Below are positions 34,411 through 43,427 of a stretch of DNA of 64,000 nucleotides, piece by piece. The stretch's first letter is position 1; each line of letters opens with the position of its first letter. The stretch spans positions 124,001 through 188,000 of the forward strand of contig NZ_NIDE01000002.1 of NCBI RefSeq assembly GCF_002197845.1. The letters are read 5' to 3'. A program made the position numbers and the translations under genes. The stretch comes from Fimbriiglobus ruber (GTDB lineage: Bacteria > Planctomycetota > Planctomycetia > Gemmatales > Gemmataceae). The notes under the pieces were generated by a model. It was not told the origin of the DNA. It was given only the letters and a program-made list of their open reading frames with translations, and did no database searches.

Positions 34411-35343
34411 ATGGCCAGTTTTACTTTGCCCTGGACCGCCCTCCCGCCGCCCGAAGTCGTCGGCGGGGCGGTCACGGTCGGGAACTTCGACGGCGTCCAC
34501 CGCGGGCACCGGGCGCTGGTGGCGGCCGCGAACCACTGGGCCGCGCGGGTCGGTGGGCCGGCCGTCGCCGTCACCTTCGATCCTTCGCCGCTCCACGTCC
34601 TCAACCCGGCCGCGGCCAAGCCGCCGCTGTCCACGCACGCCGCCCGCGTCCACGACCTACTCGCGGGCGGCGCCGCCCACGTCGTCACCCTGCAAACCGA
34701 CGCGGCCCTCTTGAGCCTGAGCCCCGAGGCGTTTTTTGAAGACGTCGTCGTCGGGCTGTTCGGCGCGCGGGCGGTCGTCGAGGGGTACAACTTCCGGTTC
34801 GGCCGGGGCCGGTCGGGCGACGTGGCGTTGTTGCGCGGGCTGTGTACCCGGGCCGGAATCGCGTTCGAGGAAGTCCCGCCGCTGGTGGTGGACGGCACGG
34901 CCGTGTCGAGCAGCCGGGTTCGGGCGGCCCTTTCGGACGGGGACGTGGTCGAGGCGGCCGACCTGCTTGGTCGCGCGTACCGCATCTCCGGGACGGTTGT
35001 GACCGGGGCCCGCCGCGGCCGCACGATCGGCTTCCCGACGGCCAACCTGGGACATGTGCAAACCCTGCTGCCGAAAGAGGGCGTGTACGCGGTCCGGGCG
35101 GTCGTCGGCGGCGTGACCCACCCGGCCGCCGCGAACGTCGGCCCCAACCTGACCTTCGGCGACGACGCCCGCAAGATCGAGATTCACCTGATCGATTTCA
35201 CCGGCGACCTGTACGGGCAGGAAATGACGGTCGAGTTCGCCGCCCGGCTCCGCGACACGAAGCCGTTCGCGGGGGTGGCGGAACTGGTTGCCCAGCTGGA
35301 AAAGGACGTGGCGGCGGCGCGGCAGATACTTTCGATAAAATAA
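34411..35343 (+). CDS. ribF: Bifunctional riboflavin kinase / FAD synthetase
   Basis: 310 residues. Converts riboflavin to FMN and then FAD. N-terminal FAD synthetase: VTVGNFDGVHRGHRAL with the nucleotidyltransferase HxGH-like site, and SSSRVRAAL. C-terminal riboflavin kinase: GRAYRISGTVVTGARRGRTI, GFPTANL, YAVRAVV and NVGPNLTFG. No FMN riboswitch is seen upstream; the upstream DNA is the rnpB 5' region, read on the opposite strand. Confidence 0.95.
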   Translation: MASFTLPWTALPPPEVVGGAVTVGNFDGVHRGHRALVAAANHWAARVGGPAVAVTFDPSPLHVLNPAAAKPPLSTHAARVHDLLAGGAAHVVTLQTDAALLSLSPEAFFEDVVVGLFGARAVVEGYNFRFGRGRSGDVALLRGLCTRAGIAFEEVPPLVVDGTAVSSSRVRAALSDGDVVEAADLLGRAYRISGTVVTGARRGRTIGFPTANLGHVQTLLPKEGVYAVRAVVGGVTHPAAANVGPNLTFGDDARKIEIHLIDFTGDLYGQEMTVEFAARLRDTKPFAGVAELVAQLEKDVAAARQILSIK

Positions 35344-35360
35344 CTGTTCCACTTGTGAAG

Positions 35361-35381
35361 CGGCCAATCGGCCCGATTTTT
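35361..35381 (+). terminator. Possible ribF terminator
   Basis: A short GC-rich hairpin (CGGCCAATCGGCCCG) followed by ATTTTT, 17 bases after the ribF stop. Stem only 5-6 bp, so weak. Confidence 0.35.
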
Positions 35382-35476
35382 GATTCGTGACAATCACGCG
35401 GGCGGCTTTCCACGGTCGCGCGGCAATCGCGAATAACCAAGGCATCGGGCGACGAAGGCTCCCCGACGAGATACCT

Positions 35477-37231
35477 ATGAGTCGGTACTTCTTGCCTGCC
35501 GTCCTCGTTGGCGCACTGCTGTGTGTCGTCTGTGGCGGTTGTAGCCCCGGACCCGCCGTCCCACCTCCGGCGGTGCTTGCAGAGACCGCGCCCGCGGCCA
35601 AGAATGCGCCGGCGTTTCAAGACATGACGGCCGCCGCTGGCGTCGATTTCACTTACCATAACGGCGAAGACGCCGGCCACTTCGCGATCATCGAATCGCT
35701 GGGCGGCGGGGTCGCCCTGTTCGACTTCGACAACGACGGGCTCCTCGACATCTTCTTCCCCGGCGGCGGCCGGTACGAGGGGAAGACGGTCCTCGGGCTC
35801 CCCGGCCGGCTCTACCGCAACCGCGGCAACTGGAAGTTCGAAGACGTGACCGCGAAGGTCGGGCTGGCCGGCCCGTTCCAGTATTCCCACGGGGCGGCCG
35901 CGTTCGACTACGACAACGACGGGTGGATCGACCTGCTCGTCACCGGGTACAACCGGCTCGTGCTGTTCCACAACGAGCCGGACGGGGCCGGCGGGCGGCG
36001 GTTCGTCGACGTGACGGCGGCCGCGGGGCTGGCCGACCACACCTGGTCCACGAGCGCCGGCTGGGGCGATCTGGACGGCGACGGGTTCCCGGAGATTTAC
36101 GTCTCGCACTACGGCGACTGGGGGTTCGAGACGAACCACCCGACCGACTGCACCTACGACGGCAAGACCCGCGACGTCTGCCAGCCCCGCAAGTTCAAAG
36201 CGCTCCAGCACCTGGTCTACAAGAACAACCGGAACGGCACGTTCACCGACGTGACGGCGAAGCTCAACCTGCGGAAGGACGGCAAGGGGGTCGGGGTGCT
36301 GGTGGTGGACGTCGACGGGGACGCCCGACCCGACGTCTACACAGCCAACGACACCGACGACAAGTTCCTTTACCTGAACCGCGGCAAGGCGGGCGAACTG
36401 GCCCTCGAAGAGGTCGGGTTGCTCGTCGGCGTCGCCCGCGACGACCGCGGGCAGCCGAACGGGAGCATGGGCGTCGATGCCGCCGATTACGACCGGAAGG
36501 GGCGGCCGTCGTTCATCGTTACCAACTACGAGAGCGAACTCCCGGCCCTGTACCAGAACCGGTCCGCCGGGGACCGGCTCCACTTCCTGTTCGCCTCCCA
36601 GACGTCCGGGGTGGCGGCGGTCGGCGGGTCGTACGTCGGCTGGGGGGTCGGGTTTCTGGACTACGACCTCGACGGGTGGGAGGATCTGCTCATGGTGAAC
36701 GGGCACGCCATCCGGTTCCCGACCAAGGTCGACCGCCGGCAAAAGCCCATCCTGCTCCGCAACGACCACGGGCGGTTTGCGGACGTCACCCGAGACGCGG
36801 GGCCGTACTTCCAGACCCCCCACAACGCCCGCGGGGCGGCGTTCGGCGACCTCGACAACGACGGGAAGACCGACGTGGTCGTGAGCCATGTGAACGAGCC
36901 GGTCGTGGTCCTGCGGAACGCGACCCCGACGGCCGACCGCCACTGGCTCGGCCTGGACCTGATCGGGGCAAAGAACCGGTGCGTGGTCGGCGCGCGGGTG
37001 GTGGTCGAGACCCCGTCCGGGCCGCAGACCCGGTTCGCCAAGGGCGGCGGCAGTTACGGCTCGACGAACGACCGGCGAATGATCGTCGGCCTGGGGGCCG
37101 ATGCGACGATCGCCAAGGCGACCGTCTACTGGCCCTACGGGAAAGTTCAGGAGTACACGGGGCTCACGGCCGACGGCTATTGGAAGCTGGAAGAAGACGT
37201 GGTCGCCCCGCGGAAGACCGAAAGCAAATGA
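35477..37231 (+). CDS. CRTAC1-type FG-GAP repeat lipoprotein
   Basis: 584 residues. Type II signal peptide with lipobox (CVVCGGC). Repeated FG-GAP/VCBS calcium-binding motifs: DFDNDGLLDIFFPG, DYDNDGWIDLLVTG, DLDGDGFPEIYVSH, DVDGDARPDVYTAN, DYDLDGWEDLLMVN, DLDNDGKTDVVVSH. These fold into a beta-propeller. The C-terminus (WLGLDLIGAKNRCVVGARV) matches the UnbV/ASPIC domain. Typical of planctomycete and verrucomicrobial CRTAC1 proteins; surface binding role inferred. Confidence 0.9.
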   Translation: MSRYFLPAVLVGALLCVVCGGCSPGPAVPPPAVLAETAPAAKNAPAFQDMTAAAGVDFTYHNGEDAGHFAIIESLGGGVALFDFDNDGLLDIFFPGGGRYEGKTVLGLPGRLYRNRGNWKFEDVTAKVGLAGPFQYSHGAAAFDYDNDGWIDLLVTGYNRLVLFHNEPDGAGGRRFVDVTAAAGLADHTWSTSAGWGDLDGDGFPEIYVSHYGDWGFETNHPTDCTYDGKTRDVCQPRKFKALQHLVYKNNRNGTFTDVTAKLNLRKDGKGVGVLVVDVDGDARPDVYTANDTDDKFLYLNRGKAGELALEEVGLLVGVARDDRGQPNGSMGVDAADYDRKGRPSFIVTNYESELPALYQNRSAGDRLHFLFASQTSGVAAVGGSYVGWGVGFLDYDLDGWEDLLMVNGHAIRFPTKVDRRQKPILLRNDHGRFADVTRDAGPYFQTPHNARGAAFGDLDNDGKTDVVVSHVNEPVVVLRNATPTADRHWLGLDLIGAKNRCVVGARVVVETPSGPQTRFAKGGGSYGSTNDRRMIVGLGADATIAKATVYWPYGKVQEYTGLTADGYWKLEEDVVAPRKTESK

Positions 37232-37354
37232 GGCGGACGGCGTGGGCTTTGAGTGCGGTGGACCTCACTGTATCGCGAGTCCGGGAATAAGAGCGATGCG
37301 CCAGCGATTCCGGAGTACAATCTCCCTCGCCCATCTCTCTGGGAGGTCTTCCCG

Positions 37355-37543
37355 ATGACGACCATCACCGTTCGTTGCGAGAATGAGAGCTGCCTGAAGT
37401 GGTTCGAGCCGACCAAACTGGAAGCGAAGCCCCAGCCCGTCGATGAAGATGGCTGGCACACGCATGTCCACAGTCCTACAGGTAACGAGGCGATCTGCCC
37501 GTACTGTGGAACGAAGCAAGTCGTACCGCTCATGGACGACTGA
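37355..37543 (+). CDS. Small zinc-ribbon protein
   Basis: 62 residues. Two Cys near the N-terminus (RCENESCLKWF) and a CPYC near the C-terminus (AICPYCGTKQVV) form a zinc-ribbon-like set. His residues lie between (WHTHVHSP). GGGAGG is 8 bases upstream of ATG 37355. Function unknown; several bacteria have stand-alone ribbons like this. Confidence 0.7.
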   Translation: MTTITVRCENESCLKWFEPTKLEAKPQPVDEDGWHTHVHSPTGNEAICPYCGTKQVVPLMDD

Positions 37544-37747
37544 GTCCGTCAAAACAGCGTCATCTGCCCGCCGCCCTTCGCACTTGCATACGGTACGAAA
37601 CCGGCGGGGCGTCCGTCCTCGGGTTCATTCTCCACCGCGTCCTTCATCCAAGGGACGTTTTAAAAACCTCGGCCGCCGCAGCTCTGCGCCGCTTCGGCGA
37701 GTGGATGGTCGCTTTCCGCGTCTTCGCGGTCTTCCGCCCGATTCGGG

Positions 37748-39103
37748 CTACCCCTCGTCTTGAGGGGCGCGGGTCGCCCCGAGGAGGCTCTGGGTCAGCG
37801 GGCCGCCCGCCACGAGCAGTTCAGCCAGCGCTTCCTCGACGTGCCGGTCGCGCACAACGAGTTCGGCCCCGTCGCCTTCCTCGGCGGCGAACACGGCCGC
37901 TTTCCGGAGCAGCTCGCGGATGAACGCCCCGCTCACCCCGGCGGTCCGGGCGATGAGGGCGTCCCAATTCTCGACTGCCACATCCAGACCGCGACCGAAC
38001 AGGGTAAAGAGCCGGCGGCGGCAATCCGCGTCCGGCGGCGGGACCTCGATGGCTTGGTCGATCCGGCCCGGTCGGGCCGCGAGCGCCGGTTCCAGGATGT
38101 CCGGGCGGTTCGTCGTCAGGACGAACAGGATGTCGGTGTCGTCCGCCAGCCCGTCCATCTGGTTGAGCAACTCGAACAGCAGGGCGTTGGCGTCCACGGT
38201 CTGGCGGTTCCGCTGGGTGCCGATCAGGTCCACGTCTTCGAGGATCACGGTCGCCGGGGCGAGCATCCGCGCGAGTTTGCAGACCGTCTCGACGGACCCC
38301 ATGCCCGCCCCGGTGAGGATCAGGACCGTCCGGCCCGGCATCTGTGTCACGAGGTACATGGCGGTGAGCGTCTTGCCCGTGCCCGGCGGCCCGTGCAGCA
38401 GGAGCCCGCGCTTCAGGTGCCGCCGGGCCGCGCGGAGCACTTCCGTGTGTCGGTTGAAACTCAGGGTGTGCCGCTCGATCCGGCGGAGGAGCGCGTCCGG
38501 CAGGATCAGTTCGTCCCGGCTGATTGCGGGCAGGTGGTGGAAGTGGACTTCGAGCCCACCGTGGCAGTCCTGCTTCAAGGAAAGGGTGTGCCCGCGGAAG
38601 GCCTTGCCGAAACGAGTCCGTCGCGCCAGTTGTCGGCTGAACGTCTCGGCCCGTTCCCGGTCGACGGCCATCACCTCGACCCCGAACTGTGCCTGCCACG
38701 AGTGTGCGGGTTCGGTGAGCAAGACGGCCAGCGGGTGATCGTCTTCCCTGATCAGGTACAACCCGTTCTTCGCGCAACCGAGATGCCGGTCCCCGGGCAA
38801 GGGCAGGTCGGCGTATTCGACCGGTCCGGCGTCGAAATTTTTCGCCGAGCCGGCGCGCGACATCCGGGCCAGACTCGCCGAGCGGTATTCCTCCAAAACG
38901 ATCACGCCCAGGAGTTCCGACGCGCGCTGCGGCTCCGCGAGCATTTCCGTCAGCGCGAGCTGGAGGTTGACTCGCTCATAGGTCGCGAATTCCTGCTCGA
39001 CGACCGGTAGCGTGGCGGGGTCGCGGGCGAAGTGGGAGAGGAGGCGGCCCAGGAGCGCCGGCTCACCGGCGGGCGGCTCATCGGCGGCGGGTTGTGCCAT
39101 CAT
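37748..39103 (-). CDS. AAA+ ATPase
   Basis: 451 residues. The N-terminal 200 residues are not recognised. The AAA domain follows: Walker A HGPPGTGKT (237-245), Walker B VILEDVD (286-292), sensor TTNRPD and the arginine-finger region ARPGRID. It is of the classical Cdc48/FtsH-like clade. The C-terminal helical lid ends with an Ala-rich helix. No membrane segment or protease site, so it is probably a remodelling ATPase. Its 5' end is copied 1.1 kb away in another ORF. Confidence 0.85.
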   Translation of the reverse strand: MMAQPAADEPPAGEPALLGRLLSHFARDPATLPVVEQEFATYERVNLQLALTEMLAEPQRASELLGVIVLEEYRSASLARMSRAGSAKNFDAGPVEYADLPLPGDRHLGCAKNGLYLIREDDHPLAVLLTEPAHSWQAQFGVEVMAVDRERAETFSRQLARRTRFGKAFRGHTLSLKQDCHGGLEVHFHHLPAISRDELILPDALLRRIERHTLSFNRHTEVLRAARRHLKRGLLLHGPPGTGKTLTAMYLVTQMPGRTVLILTGAGMGSVETVCKLARMLAPATVILEDVDLIGTQRNRQTVDANALLFELLNQMDGLADDTDILFVLTTNRPDILEPALAARPGRIDQAIEVPPPDADCRRRLFTLFGRGLDVAVENWDALIARTAGVSGAFIRELLRKAAVFAAEEGDGAELVVRDRHVEEALAELLVAGGPLTQSLLGATRAPQDEG

Positions 39104-39240
39104 TTGCCCTCTTCAAGGAAGTCCTGGCGACGAAATTCACTTGCCCAAAGCCGTACTAACAGTGAGGGTCGGAGTGGCGATTGGTTCGGTCGTCTTGCAC
39201 GCATGTCAAACACAACAAGTCTCTCGACGTCGCCGGTCAC

Positions 39241-39651
39241 TCAAGGTAACTCTTCTACGTTCCAGAACCCATTGACCCGTATGCCCTTCCAACGGGGGGC
39301 AGAGCCTGGTTCCTTGTCGCCGACTTCGAATGCCGTTTCAGATAGCCACTTCACTGCGTAAGAATCCTGGACAATGTCACCCCACATATCCCGCCGGTCG
39401 ATGGTGAACTCGCTTGACCCGATGTTGCCTGTAGTCGGCGAAACACGAAGACGTACCTCGACCGTACCGAGCGGCTCCATCCGCTTGGTCACCTCGAGCG
39501 CCCAACGGTCATCTGGCGAGATCGCGCTGCAATGCATCCGTTCGCCGAAGAGCCACTGATAGCTTGCACAAAGTCCAGCAAACCCAAGAGAAGCAACAAG
39601 TGCGCCCACGAATGCACTACTGATCGTCGAACGATTTATCCGTCGGATCAA
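39241..39651 (-). CDS. Single-pass membrane protein of unknown function
   Basis: 136 residues. One N-terminal TM segment (SAFVGALVASLGFAGLCASY) and a beta-rich extracytoplasmic part (RWALEVTKRME, VEVRLRVSPTTG, FEVGDKEPGSAPRW). The frame begins with TTG. No family recognised. Confidence 0.5.
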   Translation of the reverse strand: MIRRINRSTISSAFVGALVASLGFAGLCASYQWLFGERMHCSAISPDDRWALEVTKRMEPLGTVEVRLRVSPTTGNIGSSEFTIDRRDMWGDIVQDSYAVKWLSETAFEVGDKEPGSAPRWKGIRVNGFWNVEELP

Positions 39652-39746
39652 AGGGCACCGCCTTTCCGCCGAAAGTTCGATCCGGGCCGGCCGGCCGGTC
39701 TATTTCGCCACCGGCGTCTGATCGCTTCTCTGGGACAAATTAGCTG

Positions 39747-40214
39747 TCACGGATCGCTTGGAGCGGTTTCGGGAACCCACTGTCTGACTCGAGCCCGCCG
39801 CACGAGGACGGCATACACCACGCCGGCCACAACTCCGACGCCCATGCCCATGACGATCCCCTGGAGGGTGCCACCATAGAGCGTCATCATTTGCTCGTGC
39901 GGCGTGCCTCGACCCGCCGGCAGAGGCGGGAAAAGCCAGGGGTTGAGCGCGGTGCCGGCGATCGAACCGACACCGCTGCCCGCGGCGCAAAAGCCGAACG
40001 CACACCCGGGAATACTCGGCAAGTGTCGGCCGTCCGCCATCGGTGTACCCTGCTGGACTACCCCGTGCATGGAGACTTCCACACGCTTCCAACACTCGCG
40101 AGTATCGCTCGCGAATTCCTGCTCGACGACCGGTAGCGTGGCGGGGTCGCGGGCGAAGTGCGAGCGGAGGCGCCCCAGAAGTGCCGGCTCACCGGCGGCA
40201 GGTTGTGCCATCAT
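39747..40214 (-). CDS. Chimeric ORF: AAA N-terminus fused to a small membrane protein
   Basis: 155 residues. The first 35 (MMAQPAAGEPALLGRLRSHF and on) repeat the start of the AAA+ gene, including its ribosome-binding site GAGGG. After a short bridge the protein has two membrane segments (FGFCAAGSGVGSIAGTAL and GIVMGMGVGVVAGVVYAVLV). Translation could instead begin at ATG 40040, giving a 97-residue membrane protein. It may be a recombination product that still encodes a usable fusion; I cannot tell which start is used. Confidence 0.5.
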   Translation of the reverse strand: MMAQPAAGEPALLGRLRSHFARDPATLPVVEQEFASDTRECWKRVEVSMHGVVQQGTPMADGRHLPSIPGCAFGFCAAGSGVGSIAGTALNPWLFPPLPAGRGTPHEQMMTLYGGTLQGIVMGMGVGVVAGVVYAVLVRRARVRQWVPETAPSDP

Positions 40215-40223
40215 TTGCCCTCT
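40109..40223 (-). repeat. Second copy of the AAA+ gene 5' end
   Basis: 40109-40223 matches 38983-39113 closely, with a deletion of about 15 bp (MMAQPAA-DEPPA-GEP against MMAQPAA-GEP) and a few substitutions. The match starts at TCGCGAATTCCTGCTCGACG on the plus strand and ends just beyond the start codon. This is a segmental duplication of the first about 40 codons and the translation signal. Confidence 0.75.
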
Positions 40224-40236
40224 CCAATTGCAAGAG

Positions 40237-40908
40237 CTATCCAAACTCGACCATACTCTTGAATTCTAGACTCTGACGGAATCGTTCGGACAGATACAGC
40301 CAGCAGTACCGCTCGATCCAGTATGGGTGGCTTCCCTCTTCCTCTTCATGAATAGCGCGGGCCACCGCGTCGCTCACCTGCCCTTGTTCCAAGGGTATTT
40401 CCAGCAAAGGGGCTACCTGAATCAACTCCTGAAAGCACCTTTGGCTGGAGCCCAACATTCCGCCGGGTAGTTTATCTTCGGCATCAAGGAGAGGTTCGGG
40501 AAAATCGACAGGGACAAAATACCCTTCGGTCGGAGAATGACAAATAAGGTGTGACTCGTTCGAGCAAAGTTCTTCGACAACGCGCTCGTCGTCGACGGGA
40601 TTCACTCCGTCCGAGACCGGCGAGAACTCTTCTGGAGCTTGTTTCGCGTAGGCCACGGCACGCCAGAGGTGCGCGAGCCATGCATACGGCATCGAACTCA
40701 GCCACAGTCCCTGCTTGATCCCCCTATCCCACGTCAGCCCCTCTCGGTCGCGAATGGGCGGTACGATCTCGGGTTCGAGATGCACGGGCAAACCATTGGC
40801 GTTCAAGACGCGATTGATCTCCTTGATATCTCCTCGCAGAGTGTCAACCGCATCTGGATCATACCGTAAGGCATGCGCCAATGATCCGACACGCACGGCG
40901 AGACCCAT
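40237..40908 (-). CDS. Hypothetical cytoplasmic protein
   Basis: 223 residues starting MGLAVRVGSLAHALRYDPD, with GGGAGG upstream of ATG 40908. No signal peptide or TM. The middle has a Trp/Tyr-rich part (WLSSMPYAWLAHLWRAVAYA) and an acidic region. No family recognised. The open frame extends upstream to 41037 but that part has no supporting site. Confidence 0.62.
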   Translation of the reverse strand: MGLAVRVGSLAHALRYDPDAVDTLRGDIKEINRVLNANGLPVHLEPEIVPPIRDREGLTWDRGIKQGLWLSSMPYAWLAHLWRAVAYAKQAPEEFSPVSDGVNPVDDERVVEELCSNESHLICHSPTEGYFVPVDFPEPLLDAEDKLPGGMLGSSQRCFQELIQVAPLLEIPLEQGQVSDAVARAIHEEEEGSHPYWIERYCWLYLSERFRQSLEFKSMVEFG

Positions 40909-41104
40909 GTGAAACCTCCCTCCTCGTACCGAGCCAGCTCTGCGACCGCAGCTGTTGGGGTGCTGGATCTGAAATCTAACCCGGGCCGCGGTAAGCTTAT
41001 GCGACTTGGTCCGGCGGCGCCACACCAACCCGCTCACCGCAATTCCGCTCGCGTGCTAGTATTCGAGGCGCCCATTACCGCGCCACACTTTGCAGAGCCT
41101 GCGA

Positions 41105-41869
41105 ATGCTAGCCGCCTTTGACTGGAATGCCGTGCTGACGGGAGCCCAGGAAGGAGCCGTGCGCGGCGTCCTCGTCGGCGCGGGTTATGGCTTCCTCTCG
41201 TACCTGATGCGCGAATCGAACGCCCGGAAGCACGCCGAACTTGAAGCGCGGGAACGCTCACGCATCCACGCGCAAATGTACGGCAAAGCCAACAGCGCCA
41301 AAACGATGTCGCGCTGGTTCCTTCTTCTTGCGCTCGCGGCGCTGATCGGCGCCGGTGCCGGCGCCCTCGTCGTGAACCTGTCTCTCGTCGCGCCCCTACT
41401 CAGCAGCGGGGGCGATACGAGCAGCAATAGTAAGCCCAGCGCCACGATCTCCGATTACGGCCGGTACCGTAATACGGGGCCCATTCGTGTCGTGCCCGAT
41501 CGTAAAACCACGAGCGGTGTTAGTGCCATCAGTGACAGAGATTTTATACTTCTGGAGCAGACCGATCAAATACCTTGCCAGGTCGGAGAAACGTGGGGTT
41601 TCCGGATTCGTTGTTCGGATATCCCTGCCAACCTGCCGTACACGGTTCGGAAAGAAACGTACCATCCCCCTATCAAACAATCCGACGGTTCGGTCCGCAC
41701 GAAGGACGTCAACGAGTTCCGCCGGCCGCCCGGTGCGTCTTTTGATCCATTCTGTGGTTGGTATTTCTTGAAGGGCTATGAGTACGAGCTGGTCGCCGGC
41801 GAATGGACTCTCGTGGTGTTCATCGATGATGTCGAGGTGGCACGCAAGGTGTTCAAAATTCAGAACTAA
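41105..41869 (+). CDS. DUF3859-domain membrane protein
   Basis: 254 residues. An N-terminal part with a glycine-rich hydrophobic stretch, then a TM helix (WFLLLALAALIGAGAGALVV, about 71-90). The C-terminal 110 residues resemble DUF3859: VGETWGFRIRCSDIPANLPY, TVRKETYHPP, YELVAGEWTLVVFIDDVEVA, RKVFKIQN. The domain's role is unknown. It is the first gene of a plus-strand island between minus-strand genes. Confidence 0.7.
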   Translation: MLAAFDWNAVLTGAQEGAVRGVLVGAGYGFLSYLMRESNARKHAELEARERSRIHAQMYGKANSAKTMSRWFLLLALAALIGAGAGALVVNLSLVAPLLSSGGDTSSNSKPSATISDYGRYRNTGPIRVVPDRKTTSGVSAISDRDFILLEQTDQIPCQVGETWGFRIRCSDIPANLPYTVRKETYHPPIKQSDGSVRTKDVNEFRRPPGASFDPFCGWYFLKGYEYELVAGEWTLVVFIDDVEVARKVFKIQN

Positions 41870-41974
41870 CGAAATTGCAGCGAGGCCCGGCACCGATAGC
41901 GGGTCTGCGAATCACTGCCAGCCGGGCGCTGCACTGGGTCCGGTCTTGTCGTTCGTTTCCAGCGCGGAGATTGG

Positions 41975-42211
41975 TCAAGTGCGACTACGCCGCTTGGCGA
42001 GGAGTTCCTTCGCCGCGGCGGCATCCCCCGCGGCGACGGCGACCTTGACGGCACCGGCCCCGCCCCCGGCGGCCACGTGAGGCGCCATTGTTCCGGTGTA
42101 CTCGTCTTCGAGTCGGGCCGGGATTCCGTTGGATTCAAGAAACGAAAGCACCATCGAGGCCTCGATCCCCGAGCCCGAGAAGATGGTGACGATTGACGCG
42201 CTCGAACTCAT
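41975..42211 (-). CDS. DUF2007-type putative signal-transducing protein
   Basis: 78 residues. The pattern VTIFSGSGIEASMVLSFLES, NGIPARLEDEYTG, VKVAVAAGDAAAAKELL fits DUF2007. The start at ATG 42211 has GGAGG upstream. A small cytoplasmic regulator by annotation of the family; no direct evidence for its partner. Next to a ferredoxin gene. Confidence 0.75.
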   Translation of the reverse strand: MSSSASIVTIFSGSGIEASMVLSFLESNGIPARLEDEYTGTMAPHVAAGGGAGAVKVAVAAGDAAAAKELLAKRRSRT

Positions 42212-42266
42212 CGAAAATACCTCCGCCATTAGCAGTCAAACTCGTATGCCGCGCCGCTTTGAGCCG

Positions 42267-42575
42267 CTAGGCGACCGGGGCCTTGCCCAAGGTGATCGCT
42301 TTCTCCGGGCACGCGGTGACGCACAGCCCGCAGGCATGGCATTCGTCCGGTCGGACGACGAACGCCTGCTTGCCGCCGTGAGCCCACACCTTGAGCCGCG
42401 TCAGCAGCGGCAGCGCCCCCCGCTCCGCGGGCGTCAGCGAGCGGATTTCAAACACGTCGTAGGGGCACGCTTCGACGCACGGGCCTTTGTTCTCGCAGCG
42501 CTTCGGGTTGACTAGGGGCACGACGCGGCCGGGAGCCTCATCGCAACTCGAACGCTCGGGTGCAGTCTGCTTCAC
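42267..42575 (-). CDS. Ferredoxin-like protein with two 4Fe-4S sites
   Basis: About 102 residues. Two Cys sets: CENKGPCVEACP and CHACGLCVTACP, each followed by hydrophobic strand residues, typical of 2[4Fe-4S] proteins. About 35 residues separate them, longer than in clostridial ferredoxin. GTG 42575 has GAGGG 7 bases upstream; the frame extends to 42626. Electron carrier; partner unknown. Confidence 0.85.
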   Translation of the reverse strand: MKQTAPERSSCDEAPGRVVPLVNPKRCENKGPCVEACPYDVFEIRSLTPAERGALPLLTRLKVWAHGGKQAFVVRPDECHACGLCVTACPEKAITLGKAPVA

Positions 42576-42615
42576 CGGATCGCCCTCTTCGGTTCGACGG
42601 AATTCTTGCGGTCCA

Positions 42616-43008
42616 CTACGCGGCATTCAATCCGAACGCGGCGCAGCTGGCGGAGACAAGTTCGTGAACACCGTGACTGAGCGGTGCAAGGACGTGAAGA
42701 ATTACGTGCCCCGATTGCACCCAAATTAACGGACCGACGCCCGACAACAGCAAGTGATCAGCCGGCTGGTCCTCTGCCGTAAGCCATTCACTCAGCGCGT
42801 CCCATAACTCGCCGCAACCGTCACTGATATCGGCCATGTAACATGGGACTGGCTGGTCGGGGAAACTCGCCGCCAAGGATGCCATGACTTCGGTCACGAT
42901 GGACCGCGACTGCCGGGCGTGGATGGCCCAGTTCACGTAAAGGAACAGGAATGCCCGGGGCTGCGCCAGCGTGACGGTCAGTTCGTTTCTGTCACGGATC
43001 GGTGTCAC
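42616..43008 (-). CDS. Thioredoxin-fold-like protein lacking the CxxC
   Basis: 130 residues. The pattern FLFLYVNWAIHARQS resembles the thioredoxin strand and active-site turn, but the CxxC position reads AIHA, so no redox-active pair is present. A second strand pair (VPCYMADIS; PLIWVQSGHVILHVLA) supports the fold. The assignment is weak. It lies just upstream of the ferredoxin, possibly in one operon. Confidence 0.45.
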   Translation of the reverse strand: MTPIRDRNELTVTLAQPRAFLFLYVNWAIHARQSRSIVTEVMASLAASFPDQPVPCYMADISDGCGELWDALSEWLTAEDQPADHLLLSGVGPLIWVQSGHVILHVLAPLSHGVHELVSASCAAFGLNAA

Positions 43009-43427
43009 TTGCGGAAATCCTTATCGCTTTCACTTCTGCCCAGCGGACGTACAGACTGGTCACCCTTTCTCCCTCTGTCAAGGGAGTGTGAAGGTGATGG
43101 CCTATTGTAAAGCATGCCGTTCTTGCCGTGGAATGCGGGGCCTTGTCTTTCGTCTTTCGGCCCGCGGCCCGTCATGTGACGTATCGAACGCACCCGATCA
43201 GGGAGCCGACATCGCTGAGACGATTGCAAAATCTTCAATCGCTGCGACGGAATCTTGCTATCGTTCAGGAATAATGTCAGGTCGGGCTCGAGCGTATATC
43301 CTCTACCTCGTGATCGGGGCGTTGGCACGGACCGCGCGGCCGCCGGCAGGTTAGAGTTGTCTCGTCCAGTTTTGCCGCGGCGCAGTGTCCCGAACGTGTT
43401 CGCTACCAGACGGAAAGGATTTCCTCC
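43009..43427. other. Intergenic region upstream of shc
   Basis: 419 bp between the divergent thioredoxin-like gene and shc. No gene convincing; the short frames lack any feature. It should hold both promoters. I see no clear hairpin. Confidence 0.45.

Noticed and set aside
35198-36943. A 581-codon minus-strand frame
   Set aside because: Antisense shadow of the CRTAC1 gene; Val/Asp/Pro-rich without motifs.
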